In this document: piece after piece, positions 1 to 11,249 of the stretch | How the letters are laid out: every line of letters begins with the position of its first letter | How positions within the stretch are numbered: the first letter of the stretch is position 1 | DNA from: Cocos nucifera | Taxonomy: Eukaryota > Streptophyta > Magnoliopsida > Arecales > Arecaceae | Length of the DNA stretch: 64,000 nt | Reading direction: 5' to 3' | Assembly (NCBI GenBank): GCA_006176705.1 | Contig: QRFJ01000496.1 | Location: 620,001 to 684,000, forward strand | Made by a program: the position numbers and the translations under genes | The notes under the pieces: model-generated | What the model was told of the DNA's origin: nothing | Database searches by the model: none | The model's input: only the letters and a program-made list of their open reading frames with translations

Positions 1-471
1 GGAGGCTTCCGAGCTTCTTAAAGCCATTAGACATTATCCCAAGAGACCTCAGCAAGTTATAAGTTTACTGCATATACTGAAATCTCCAACCTATGTTCAA
101 ACTTCAGCAAATGGATCTTCACTGCCTACAAGTCATGATAAATGACAACTCATCCACCATAACAAACTCCACGTGGCCTAAACAGCCCACTATCAGATGG
201 TTACAACTATCACCATCAGTTTGTTACATGCTCCATCTATAAGAGGGATCCTCTAGATACGTTTTCCTCCAAGCTCTCTTCTCTCTCATGACTCTGTTTC
301 TCTATTTTCTGAGCATTCCATTTCAGTTGGTTGAAAAACTGACTTGAGCATTGGAGGATCCTATCGGAGCCACCCACCTTCTATTAGGATTTCATTTTAC
401 AGATCCAATTGGTGGTCTCATCTTTTCAACTTCAGCTGTCTCCGACGTCCTCACAAATTTCTGCACCAACA
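1..471 (+). repeat. 3' part of a gypsy-type LTR, left end outside window
   Basis: The stretch reads like the promoter-to-end half of a plant Ty3/gypsy LTR. It has a TATA-like motif near 237, a pyrimidine-rich leader, the GACTTGAGCATTGGAGGATC-like block seen after the start site in many such LTRs, and a terminus CTGCACCAACA at 461-471 that resembles the LTR end of element G (CACCAACA). The short ORF at 351-548 crosses this end and is not credible as a gene. The remainder of the element is not visible, so lineage is inferred only. Confidence 0.5.
237..243 (+). promoter_or_regulatory. TATA-like box of the left gypsy LTR
   Basis: CTATAAG followed by a pyrimidine-rich stretch is the usual arrangement at the U3/R boundary of plant gypsy LTRs. 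Position and context are the only support. Confidence 0.4.
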
Positions 472-2016
472 CTTATGATATAGCCAAATTCTTAGTTTTA
501 AAAAAAACTTTTTATCTTATATTTTTAAAGCTTAAAGGTATTTCTTAAACTAAATTTGAAAAGTATTTCTTTTTAAATCTATAGTTTACAAAAGAAAAGT
601 ACTATTAAAATTATATTTTCTAAATAAGAAAGAAATATTTCTTTAACTCAATCTTATTATGATTTGGTTGAGTTGTGTTGAAAGAAATAACTTTTAAACT
701 TAAAATGAAATCACCTATATTACTTGATTTGTTCATCTTTGATTTAAGCATTTATATATTTTTTGACTTATCAATTCATTCTTTGATTGATTTGATTATG
801 TCATCATTTCTAATGATCAATGAATATTTTAAAAATGCTTTATATCGATTGATCATTTTGATGTTGTCATAATTGAAAACATCCTATTATAAATATTCTA
901 TTTTAAAATCAATAAAAGTAAAATTTTTATTAAAAAAGAATTCTCGGTATCATGATTATGATTGATTATTTGATTGATGATTGATTGTTTGAAATTTAAT
1001 ATGCTTACTTTAAATATGTGCAATAGAAAAAGTTAAAAAGTAAATTAATCCAGCTACTAATATGAAAAATAGGAGGAGAGATATTTTTTAATTTAATTTG
1101 ATTGAAAATATTAATAAACTTTTGATCTTAAATTCTCAATCAATTATTTTATTCTAAGCTTTATTATATTGATTTTAAACTTTTCATCAGATATCTTATA
1201 GTCTTTTCAATTTATGCTTTTATGTATTTATTTAATTTAATTTACTCAATTTAAAGTGCTATTAATTTAAAGTAGTATCAAACAAACAATTTGTTATCCA
1301 ATGTTGAAACTTGCTTAAAGTGGTATGATTCATATATTGGTTTCATATTTTGATTTGCATGATTATTTTTGATAGTTGATTGGAGTTAAATTAAATTAAA
1401 AATATATTCTTACTCTAAAAAATAAATTTTTAAATTTAAATTTAAAATTTATTTAAAAATTTAAATTTAATACTAAACTTTTATTGTGCATTACAAAATT
1501 CTTATGAATTATTTATATTAAAGTAATTTTTACTCAAATCAATAAATTTAAAAATATGACTATCATTTGCTTTGATACTATTTATTGTATTTTGTTTGAT
1601 ATATTTCTGATACATATCTTTTTTAAATTTAATTAATTAAATTTTTTTTAAAAAATAAAAGATTAAGTATTGAAGTTCATATTATGCTTAATATTTTAGT
1701 AAAATCTTTTGAAAAGCTCTATTTCTCTTAAAGCATAAAAGTATATATTTAAAAATTTGATTAAAAAAAATTATATTCATTCCAAAAAAGGGAGAGCCAT
1801 TAATATTTAAATTCAAACTAATTTTTAAAATTAAATAACTTTTTTAAACTTATTTTGATTTAGTGGATAAATTTTTAAAAGGGAGATGATTAATTTAAAT
1901 TAATTTTTTAAACTTGATACATCTCCTACTTTGATACATTCATCTTGTTAATTTTGATGATATTTTTTTGCTCTTTCTCATGAGCTTTTTGATGCTATCA
2001 AAAAGGAGGAGAGGAA
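472..2016 (+). other. AT-rich noncoding 3' region of a Sirevirus-type copia element
   Basis: This stretch of about 1.5 kb is very AT-rich and contains no credible reading frame; the 65-aa ORF at 675-872 is hydrophobic low-complexity sequence. It contains several purine tracts of the type AAAAGGGAGA, the last directly abutting the LTR start at 2017. Repeated polypurine tracts upstream of the 3' LTR are a known Sirevirus trait. I therefore read it as the untranslated tail between pol and the 3' LTR of element H. No env-like frame is seen. Confidence 0.45.
2000..2016 (+). other. Polypurine tract of element H, last of several copies
   Basis: AAAAAGGAGGAGAGGAA ends exactly where an LTR-like TGTTGAG starts. 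Similar purine tracts lie at about 1068-1080, 1783-1796 and 1877-1889. This tract would prime plus-strand DNA synthesis for a plus-oriented element. The preceding CTATCAAAAAGG context is typical of Sirevirus tails. Confidence 0.5.
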
Positions 2017-2889
2017 TGTTGAGTATATGCTTGAAGAATTAATGCAGAAGGAACTCAATAAATTTGATACTTAAAATCTTAATACTTATTAAGTTGAATT
2101 AAGATATTAGTTTGAAATATGTATATAAAATATGTGTAATGAACTAAATATGTACAATAAACTAAAGATTAATTGAGAACATTCATGAAGTATGCATTCA
2201 TGTGTTTGATCTAATACTTCATGATATATATTGGCAAAATATATTGAAACATATTATTTATTTTTATTGAATATATACTCAAAGTTTTGTAATCATTTAA
2301 AAGAAGAAGATTGTTGATCCTATGATTAATTTTGATGATTATAAAATATTGAGTAAAAATATTACTAATCATGTATTTCAAGATTGGATGTAGGATTTTT
2401 TAGGTGTTCACATTAAAGAATTTCTCTATGAAAGAAATCCTTTCAACATGCCAAGCCAAAGCACTTCAAGAAATATATTTTTATAAGTTTGGATGGCTCA
2501 TTATAAAGAAAATCAATTTGAAAGCTTTGGAGGTAAATTTGAAAAGTTTCAAAAGTTGAATTGATAAAGATGCTTGAAGAAGGCCAAAGTTATAATTTCA
2601 TCAAGTTGGCAATCAAGAAAATATGTTTCAAAAATCTCAAGAGCAAGTATAAAAGAATTTTGATCTTTTGGAGGTAATTTTATAATTTTTGAAAGTCAAA
2701 ATTATAAGAAAATCATGTTTGGGCAAAAAGGGATAACCCCTAGGTCATCTCCTTTTGAAATGGATAGCTTGGCATGCTTTGACATGTTGTTTTTGTATGG
2801 ACTCACAAAAGGATCGATCTTTAGTGAAAGGGTCAATCTTTATTGCATAAAAATAAAAAACAAAAGCTGAATTTTTAAGTGCAGTCCAA

Positions 2890-2985
2890 GTGCTGACACC
2901 TGAGCATAAGGTGTTGACTCCAGAACATAAGGTGTCGACCCCAGATCAAAAGTATCGACCCCTGTAGAAAATATGTTGACCCAAA
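2890..2985 (+). repeat. 21-bp tandem repeat within LTR H, about 4.5 copies
   Basis: Units of 21 bp share the core GTGTYGACNCC and the tail CATAAG/CAAAAG and follow one another at 2890, 2911, 2932 and 2953, with a partial unit after 2974. The copies differ by several substitutions, so the array is not recent. Confidence 0.75.
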
Positions 2986-3271
2986 TGTTGGAACAAGCTA
3001 TAATGGCTAGTTTTCTATACTTTTTTAATGAACTATTTTTATTCTAAATGGCTAGTTCAAGCCCTCCAATAATCCAAACTCTTTCTGTAGCCATTGTGAA
3101 GACTACTAAAAGATGGAGAATCAAAAGAAAAATGAGAAAAGTAGATTGAAAGTAAAAATCATTCAAATTATGAGGTTCATTGATTATCTAAAGAAAAAAA
3201 AAGAAAAGAGAAGACTTTGTGCATCAAATTTAGAGAGCTTCCAGGTGTAATCATCCTCAATCATTCAAGCT

Positions 3272-3276
3272 TTCTC
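3272..3276. other. Target-site duplication of element A, left copy
   Basis: TTCTC immediately precedes the A LTR terminus (TGAAGG) and recurs at 36233-36237 immediately after the other terminus (CTAACA). Removing the intervening 33 kb joins the two parts of LTR H. Confidence 0.85.
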
Positions 3277-5562
3277 TGAAGGAAAAATCCTATTTTTCTA
3301 GCACAGGATCGTTCAAATCTAATTGGATCTGAAGAAATATTTCAAAATTTTTTTCTTATGATGCTAATCAGATCTGAGACATCTCAGATTTGATCCTCAA
3401 GATTTGATATTATATAATAAAAATAAAATTAAATCTAATTTAATTTCATACCATATTTTTGGGTAATTAGATTATCCTGTGATGATCCTGAATGATCCTG
3501 AGGTTCTAGAAGGAGGAACGCAAGTGCCTGACCTCTATCAGTGTCCACTCGGGCAGGATCTGGAGGTCTTCTCCTTTTGAATTACTTCTTCAAAAATTAA
3601 ATCTAGATCTGATGTTGAAGTTCTTCAAAACTTCTTTTGAAGAAGCAGTAGTCGTCTCTTTTAGCAATGCTGCCTTCTTCCTGATCTGGGCACCTTTCTT
3701 CCTTGGATTGCACTTGAACCCATGCCCAACTCTTTTGGGCATGGAGAGGAGAGAGAGAGGATCAAAGTGAGGTATGAAATAGAGGAAGGCAGCCTTGCGA
3801 CATGGTAAAAAGAAGAAGCTCTATAACCCTAGGCGCAGACAGGGTTTAAATAAACCTTACTGCACCATGCAGTGCCACATCATCCCGACCAATCAGAGGC
3901 TTTTATTCAATCAGATCTAAATCTGATTAGTGGGATGATATCATTTGATCCAATCAGATGAGAGTTCCTCAAAAATTCACATAAGTGGCGCCAACATTAG
4001 ATAAACCCAGAAGTCTTTGGCGCCTAGGTGTTTAAACCTACCAGAAAACCCTGGAGTCTCATCTGAATGAAACTCCATCCCTTATCCATATGGGGCACAC
4101 ATCTAGGGTGGTGTGCATTCTCTCTCTTACCTCTTTTAGTAGAAGGACAAGATCCCCTGGTGCTCTCCTATAGGCGCATGACACATGGCCCTATGTCCAG
4201 GTATCCAGGGTCAACTGTTGACCTATGTCCAAAAATAGGAATTAGCAAGTGACAGAAATTGATAGATGTTATTTTAAATTTATCTAATGAATTAAGATAA
4301 TCATTTTCTGATTTGGACAAGCTCCAGTCTGACTAAGATAAAGTTTCTGAGTGAGCTCAAATAAATTTGGCTCAGCCAAGACAAACCAAAATGATTACAA
4401 AAGAAGAATGTTAGGCTCAATCGTATGCTGGCATGATTTTTTTGAACCTAATTAGATCTAATCTAAATCAATTGAACTAGATTTGTCCAATTGATGATAT
4501 CCAGACCTAAATCCTTATTTGTGTGATCTAGTTAGGTTTAGTTTTGTATGGTGATGAGACATGCCATGATCTCTATCATCGACATCATCAAAATATCTTT
4601 CGATGGATCAGAACATTTTTAATTCATACAATTAGAATGATCGATCATCTAAATTATTCTAATTGCTCTTAAAATCCACCAGTAATGCCTAACAGTATAT
4701 GGTGGCAACCTATCAGAACCAAAAGTGAATCTCTCGGTGCAGCTGTCTGTGTGATTGGTTTCTTCTATCTTGACCCTTGACTGGATTAGGGTTAAGGTGA
4801 ATTTGTCAAACCCAATATCCGTCATATGTATTAATCATTCAACTCGAGTTCGATGTGAAATCCTAATAGAAACTCTTTCTATTATCTTTACTCTACCATG
4901 GCCATGGGCTTAAGAACTTAATCTCATGATTATCATAGGGTTGTTCCTCATATGCCTAGATAGATAGATCCCCTATTGGTGCAATCCAATACCTACAATG
5001 AACATGCTATAGCCAACATACACCTCAGAGTTTCGAATGGTTAGGAGATTGAGTTATGGTGCAGTCAAACTATAACACCTTTAAGGTGAATTGCCAATGC
5101 ATCTCAGGTCAAAGAACAAAACACATCATTGTAGCATCGAGCCAGTCATCGACGAGAAGATAGACTTTCTTATGACTACTCGAGGTGGTCACACTCAATG
5201 TCCTCATTCTCTAATGAGTACCTATACTTTCACTCTGGTGTCTCCACACCATAGACTCAAGACACATCTATCCTAAGAAAGCGATCGTACACCAATCTTC
5301 TAGATCAATCACCATCCTTGTGATGATCCTACGGTCGGAAGCAGTTTATGAGTTAATTATGAAAATTCATGTCTCAAATTTTCAACTCTTGAAAATATGA
5401 ATTGTCATTACCATTAACTCCAAGGATGTATCACAGGCACTTTAAATATACACTATGATAAAAAATAATTTATTTATTAATTTATAGTTAAAATTATAAA
5501 ATTATTCTTAGAAGTGTATTACAAGTGTCAGTCAATCTGGCTTCTAGGGCACACATCTAACA
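3277..5562 (-). repeat. Element A 3' LTR
   Basis: On the minus strand the LTR begins TGTTAGATGTG and ends TTCCTTCA, about 2,286 bp, aligning along its length with the LTRs of B and C. It holds a TATA-like box near 3845-3854. ORFs at 4067-4252 and 5091-5276 lie inside it and recur in the other LTR copies only as variable fragments, so they are not genes. Confidence 0.9.
3845..3854 (-). promoter_or_regulatory. TATA-like box of A 3' LTR
   Basis: Minus-strand TTTATTTAAA occupies the position of the better CTATAAATA boxes of the B and C LTRs, just upstream of a conserved CTGYGCCC block that would lie near the RNA start. Confidence 0.45.
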
Positions 5563-5577
5563 AACTCCCACTTGACC
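5563..5577 (-). other. Polypurine tract of element A
   Basis: Minus-strand AAGTGGGAGTT sits directly upstream of the 3' LTR. AAGTGGGAG is the common plus-strand primer motif of Angela/Tork-type copia elements. Confidence 0.7.
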
Positions 5578-5582
5578 TAAAG

Positions 5583-6041
5583 TCAATTGGCTACAAATCT
5601 AAGTCCCATCTTCTCAAGGTGGGCTTTGATCTTTTGCTAGCTTAATGGCTTTATCAATGGATTAGCTGCATTATCTGTAGTGTCGACTCTCTTAACCTCA
5701 ACGTATCCCTTCTCGAGGTGGTATCACCGCTCGATGTGCTTGGATTTCTGATGAGACCTCAACTCCTTAGTTAGGGCTATGGTGCCATTATTGTTGCAAT
5801 ACAGAGAGATGGCATTTGATAGCATCACTCTGAGCTCTGTAGTGAACTTCTTGTACCAGAACATCTTCTTTATAGCTTTCAATGCAGTGATGTATTCTGC
5901 TTTCATAATGGAGTCTGTTATCATCGTCTGCTTGAAACTCTTTCAATTGATAGCTCCACCATTATAAATAAACAGACTTCCAGATGTCGACTTTCGATCA
6001 TCTATGTCGGATATAAAATTCGAGTCTGTATACCCCTGGAC
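5583..6041 (-). pseudogene. Element A RNase H domain, broken
   Basis: C-terminal RNase H part of the copia polyprotein, which would degrade the RNA of the RNA:DNA hybrid. Recognisable pieces are GYTDSNF with the DDRKSTSG motif near 5980-6041, then in another frame DSIMKAEYITALKA and YCNNNGTIAL. The final reading frame ends at the TGA at 5583-5585, only about 20 bp from the LTR. Frame changes and stops separate the pieces, so it is a relic. B and C have the same domain at 13565 and 56188. Confidence 0.8.
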
Positions 6042-7200
6042 CTGGAGTTCTCCATTACCAAAGACTAGAAATATATCCTTAGACCTTCTCAAGTACTTAA
6101 GGATACATTTTATAGAAGTCCAGTGCTCTTGGCCTGGATTTGACTGATACCTGCTCGTGACACTCACATCATGGGCAATATTAGATTGTGTACATAGCAT
6201 GGCATACATGAGGCTCACTATTGCTGAAGCATAAGGGATCTTGCTCATGTGTCAATCTCCTCAGGTGTGCTAGGACACATCTTCTTGGAGAGATGAATGC
6301 CATATCTGATGGGTTCTAAACTCCTCTTGGAGTTTTTCATGCTAAACCTCTTTAGCACCTCCTCTATGTACATTTTGTATGAGAGACCTAGCATCCTATT
6401 CGATCTATTCCTATAGACTTTAATTCCTAGAATAAAGGATGCCTCTCCTAGATCTTTCATAGAGAACTTCTTAGACAACCATATTTTAACTATAGTCAAC
6501 ATAGGAATATCATTTTTAATTAGGAAGATGTCATTCACATATAGTACGAGGAAGACAGCAACGCTCCCATTGATCTTTTTGAAAACACAAGACTCCTCAT
6601 TCTTGATGAATTCAAATGATTTGATTACATCATTAAAATGAGCATTCCAGCTCTGAGATGCTTACTTAAGTCCATATATGGATCTTTGCAGCTTGCATAC
6701 CTTATGATCATTATCACTAGATGTGAAACCTAGCAGCTATTCTATATAGATATCTTCCTCAAGATATCCATTTAAGAATGCCATTTTTATGTCCATCTAC
6801 CATATTTCATATTCAAAATAGGCTACAATAACAAGCAATGTGTGGATGGATTTGAGCATGGTTACTAGTGAAAAAGTATCATGATAGTCAGTGCCTTCGC
6901 ACTGACTATACCCTTTCGCTACAAGCCTTGCTTTGAATGTCTCTACATTTCCATCGGCACCTATCTTTCTCTTGAAGATCCATTTACATCCAATAGGTAC
7001 TATACCTTTAGGTGGATCTACCAAGGTCTAGACTTGATTCGAATGCATTGAGTCAATCTTTGACCTCATTGGCTCTAACAATTTTTCAAAGTCGATATCT
7101 GATATTACCTCATTATAAGTTTTGGGATCATTACCATGAACCCTATTTCTTGTGAGGAACATTTTCTCAATGTCTTCTGATATAGTACCTAAGTACCTTT
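6042..7200 (-). pseudogene. Element A reverse transcriptase, broken
   Basis: Copia RT that would copy element RNA into DNA in virus-like particles. N-terminal block: GCKWIFKRKIGADGNVETFK with ARLVAKGYSQ at about 6900-7000. C-terminal block: FSMKDLGEASFILGIKVY at 6400-6470, then CTQSNIAHDVSVTSRYQSN. The catalytic YVDD box reads YVND here (codons at 6530-6541): the first aspartate has become asparagine, one G-to-A change on the coding strand. Several frames are needed to read it through. Non-functional. Confidence 0.85.
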
Positions 7201-7289
7201 CGGATGGACGAAAAATTCTACTTGATCTACAAGGTTGAGGAGGTAGTGTCTAGGTTGGCTCAATCTAATTGGGTTTCATAGGTTTCTTA

Positions 7290-8254
7290 GCTCATTTCTC
7301 ATCGGAGACTTTCTCCTTAAGTTTAATTTATCTTCCGATGCCACAATCTTGAATAAATTATTTTTCAAGAAAGATGGTATGTCGACTCACAATCACATTA
7401 TGATCTTCCAAAAGATAGAAATAATATCCTAATGACTCTTTAGGATATCCAATAAACTAAGCTCTAAAGGATCTAGACTCTAATTTATTTGCCTATTGTC
7501 TCTTGACATGGGCTGGACAATTCTAAATTCTAAGATAACTCTGACTTGGTTTCTTACCATACCATATCTCATATAGTATGGTAGGAATGATCTTAGAGGA
7601 AATCCTATTTAGTAAATATATAGCAGTCATCAAACTATGTTCCTAAAGAAACTCAGGAAGGTCTGTGAAACTCATCATGGATCAGACCATATCTAATAGG
7701 GTCCGATTTCTCTGTTCTAAAATTCTATTAAGTTGAGGCATTCCAGATGGAGTCCATTGAGAGACAATGCCATTATCCTTAAGATAGTCTAGGAATTTCC
7801 TGCTAAGATATTCGCCTCCTCGATCTGATCGAAGAACCTTAATGGGTTATCCTTTTTGCTTTTCTACTTTGAGTCTGAATTTCTTAAACTTTTCAAAAGT
7901 TTCAGACTTATGTCGCATCAAATACATATAACCATGCCGAGATAAATTATCGGTAAAGGTTATGAAGTAGACATAATTATCCCTGGCTGGCACATCAAAT
8001 GGGCCACATACATCAGTATGTACTAGGGCAAATAGGTCTGTGGTCCTTTCCCCATGTTCTACAAAAGAGAGCTTGGTCATTTTGCCATGAAGGTATGATT
8101 CACAAATCGAATATGACTCGAGAGTCAACAGACTCAATAGCTCGAATTTCTCCAATTTGTCAACCATGTCTTCAGCTATATGACCTAGCCTAAGGTGCCA
8201 AAGATACCTATCATTTAGACTATCCTGAGGTCGTTTTGATCCTATGGCATTCAC
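7290..8254 (-). pseudogene. Element A integrase with GAG-pre-integrase zinc region, broken
   Basis: The longest open piece (7847-8254) shows the pre-integrase block YLWHLRLGHIAEDMV, a CESYLHGKM segment where B has CESCLQGKM, so one cysteine of the zinc site is lost, and then the integrase core with HTDVCGPFD and TFTDNLSRHGYMYL. The rest of the core and the C-terminal part continue to about 7290 in short frames. It would insert element DNA into the chromosome. Clearly decayed. Confidence 0.8.
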
Positions 8255-8545
8255 ATTTTGCTCGATATTAAAAATAGAAACATCAATATGTAATTAGTAG
8301 AGACTATTTATAAGGAAACCACTTGCAATTTTTTTACTTTCATAAAGAATATTACAATGATCCTTAAGAAAACAAATTATATAGTCTTTTTTGTGCTAAA
8401 CATGAAATAGAAATTAAATTTTTGCTTGCTACAAGCACATAAAAATAGTTCCTAAGAACTAAATCTCAACCTTCTACTATCCTCAAGATCCTGCATAGAA
8501 GTGCACAAATGAGCACTAGAACTAGAGTTAAGCACTCAACTGGAT
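8255..8545 (-). pseudogene. Element A aspartic protease remnant, catalytic triad lost
   Basis: The segment where B reads SSWVLDSGSSAHLC here reads with a stop for W and N-S-S in place of the catalytic D-S-G (about 8510-8535). About 100 bp of the domain present in B (around 16450-16560) is missing in A near 8455-8470. The enzyme would have cut the gag-pol polyprotein. Confidence 0.75.
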
Positions 8546-9420
8546 GCAGAAGAAATTGTAAGATTAGATTCTATAACGAGCATACCTCTAGAAGGACCTG
8601 CTTCCTTCTTATTCTTCAGGCTGGCCAGGTACAAAGGGCAGTTTTGCTTCCAATGGCCGTCAATATTGCAATGAAAATATTTTTCTTTATCGGCCTTCTT
8701 CATCGGCTCTACCTTCTTCTTCTTTCCATCATCCACCTTTTGCTTTTTCATGGACTTCTTCTTCTTTCTAAAAGACTTTCTCTTAGAAGAAGTCCACTCC
8801 ATAATAAGTACTAAGCTTTTAGAACCTTTAATAGAAAGCTCAGCAGTAACCAGCATGTTCATGAGTTTAGCCAAGGTATTCTAAAGTTTATGCATATGAT
8901 AGTTTATGATGAATTGCCCATACGCATCAACCAAGGATTGCAGAATTATATCAATCTATAGATCCTGATCTAACTTGACACTGAGCTTCTTAAGCTCTTC
9001 TAAGTCTTTAATCATCATCAGATAATGATCTTGGATCGACTGTCCATCAAGCATCTGTGCCTTAAATAGTCTTTTAGTGATTTGATATTTGGCTGCATAA
9101 CTCTATTCACTAAACAACTCTTGCAGGTGAGCCAACATTTGGCAGCTAGTTTTACTGTCTTCATGTTGGTGTTGGACCTCATCAGACATCGAGCCTAACA
9201 TGTAATACTTGACTTTGTTATCTTCATCCATCCACTTCTCAAGAGACGCTCTCTGATCAGTAGATGGACAGGCTGGTAAGATGGGAGGATCCTATTCCAA
9301 CACATGAGTCAACTTCTTAGAACCCAAAATAATTTTAAAGTTTTGAAGCCAATCCTTATAGTTGGATCCAGTCAGTCTATGGGTGTCCAGGATACGGGCT
9401 AGTGGGTTAGATTCAAACAT
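8536..9420 (-). pseudogene. Element A gag (UBN2-type) with zinc knuckle, broken
   Basis: The start codon at 9418-9420 aligns with the gag starts of B (17518) and C (60142). The N-terminal part resembles the retrotransposon gag UBN2 family (SNPLARILD). The open C-terminal piece (8536-8874) has a lysine-rich stretch and a knuckle reading HCNIDGHWKQNC, whose first cysteine is replaced (KYFHCN where B has KCFHCN). The middle part carries several stops. Gag would form the capsid and bind RNA. Confidence 0.8.
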
Positions 9421-10868
9421 TTTTCTATAGAGAGTCAAAATTTTTAGTTAGCTTTTGTAATTAGACTTGATCAATTTGTTTAGCGATTTTATTTTTAAAC
9501 AAATTAAGCTTCCACTATTTACTCGGATCCTTATACTTTCTGGGTAGAGATACAAAAATCTTCATAATTATTGATTTCTAATGGGTGGTGTGGTCCCACC
9601 AACTGGCTCACCACCTCACCTAATAGTTATTAGTGATAGGTCAATCGATGAGTGGACAACTCTTATCCAATGATTTTTTAATCATGATGCACCTAAACCT
9701 GATCTTTAATTCATGAATCTCACTGTGTCCAGAATATTGATCCACTCCTTAGTTAAGTCAGACCCATCATTTGTATGAATTGGATTCCTGATTGGATCCC
9801 TCATCGTATCCAAAATATTGAGCCCAACACATCTTCCAGCCTGTAGCATCCAATGCCTAATAGACATGGTTGCAGCTTTTTGGTGCAACTGAATCACAGT
9901 ATCCAGCGGAGAATAATCAATACCGAAAAGGACCCATACATCTACAATGGTGGAAGACCTTAGACTTAATATTTTCTTAGGAAGATTTAATTTAGGTCTC
10001 TTTAAACTTGACTTGACTTAGTCATAATAATTATGACTAATCTAGTGGCATAGGTTGACTTGAATTGTTAGCCACCTCAAATCAAAACTGGGTTGACACA
10101 AATGGCCGGATAAATGAGACCAATGGAAGGGATATGCCATTAACTTGATAAGAACGCATTCAGGTCGAGTAGCTCCTAACTAAAAACTAGTCGATCATAT
10201 CTGCCAGACTTACCTTAGATATTAAATTATCGAATCAAAATTAATTGGATTAGCCTACAATCCATGCTCAAACTGTAGAGCCAAATTAGGTCTTGACTTG
10301 ATCGAGTCACATCTCAATGTGATTCGATCTTGACCCAGACATAATCCTATTAGACCGGTTAAATCTAAGCTTTCTTTGATCCCACCTAATTAACTCTTGA
10401 TTTGATTTGATCAACCGCTAGACCTAATTAAGCTACCCAAGTCCAAACCTAATTTTATGAATATGTCTTAGATCTAAAAATTAATAATTTTTAGATCTAA
10501 TTAATTTTATAATATTAATTCTTAATTAAGTTTTGGGTTCATGAATAAAACATGTAACAAATCCCTAGGGTTTTAGGATCTAGGATTTTGCAAAAAAAAA
10601 GTTCTAATATCTAATTAAGGATGAACGCGTAGCATCCCTATACATGATAAGAACACCCCATCGAATGATAGGAGAGGACCTTTAAATCCTACTTTATTCT
10701 CATGACTGGATGGCCAAGGAGAATGCCTTAACTAAAAATATAATTTTTACTACAAAACTAGTTAGATCATGTATCATATATACAAAAGATCTAACTTATA
10801 CATGTCTTACATGTATCTTATGTATCATAACTTAATCAAACATGCAAACTTTTAGATTTAAAATATCT
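9421..10868 (-). other. Element A untranslated leader, up to the G insertion
   Basis: Noncoding, AT-rich sequence aligning with the long leaders of B (17519-19374) and C (60143-61998). The ORF at 9706-9897 has no counterpart in the relatives and is not credible. Long leaders between PBS and gag are usual in Angela/BARE-type elements. The gypsy element G begins at 10869. Confidence 0.75.
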
Positions 10869-11103
10869 TGTTGGTGTGAAATCTGGTTATCACCAGAATT
10901 GAGGCTGAAGTCGGAGAAGATGAGGCCATCGTCGGTGACCCACAAAATAAGTCTCGTCTAAAGTCGGAGGTGGTGGCTTCGATGAAACTCTTCGATGATT
11001 AAGTCAGTTCTTTTGGCCAATAGAAATGGAGTGCTCAAAGAGATTTTAGCAAAGTTCTTAGGAAGAAATCAAGAGCTTGGAGAAGAATGCATATCTGGAG
11101 GGT

Positions 11104-11113
11104 CCCTTATATA
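11104..11113 (-). promoter_or_regulatory. TATA box of G 3' LTR
   Basis: Minus-strand CTATATAAGG, followed by GACCCTCC, is conserved in the other LTR at 32702-32710. It would start G transcription toward lower coordinates. Confidence 0.6.
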
Positions 11114-11244
11114 GGCAGAGCTCGTAACAAATCGATAGTGACAGCCATAATCGCCTGGTAGTAGGCCATTCTGTGCCACATGGGATTTGTTATGGAGGAT
11201 CATGTCTGTTGTCATGATGTGCCAATCTGTTAGAGTCTGACAAC

Positions 11245-11249
11245 TCAAG
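11245..11249. other. Target-site duplication of element B, left copy
   Basis: TCAAG precedes the B terminus and is repeated perfectly at 21671-21675. The uninterrupted G LTR at about 32848 reads ACTCAAGTTCGGATGGG across the empty site, confirming the insertion. Confidence 0.95.

Larger units (their letters stand above)
2017..3276 (+). repeat. Element H, Sirevirus-like 3' LTR, segment 1
   Basis: Starts with TGTTGAG directly after a polypurine tract and runs until element A interrupts it. The other side of the insertion continues at 36238 after the TTCTC target duplication, and the end GGCAACA is reached near 39842 after a second insertion (element E). The summed length is about 1.6 kb. It contains a 21-bp minisatellite at 2890-2985. 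It encodes no protein. The Sirevirus assignment rests on the multiple PPTs and on an end resembling CTATTCACCC...GGCAACA. Confidence 0.5.
10869..11249 (-). repeat. Element G 3' LTR, part 1 (U5 side)
   Basis: Matches the 5' LTR of G from 32465 onward. On the minus strand it ends CACACCAACA at 10869. It is cut at 11249 by copia B; the LTR resumes at 21676 after the duplicated TCAAG. Confidence 0.9.

Noticed and set aside
675..872. Possible membrane protein (env-like) ORF
   Set aside because: AT-rich low-complexity translation with no signal or conserved motif; too short.
4067..4252. ORF of 61 codons in the A 3' LTR
   Set aside because: It lies inside the LTR and is not preserved as a frame in the aligned LTRs of B and C.
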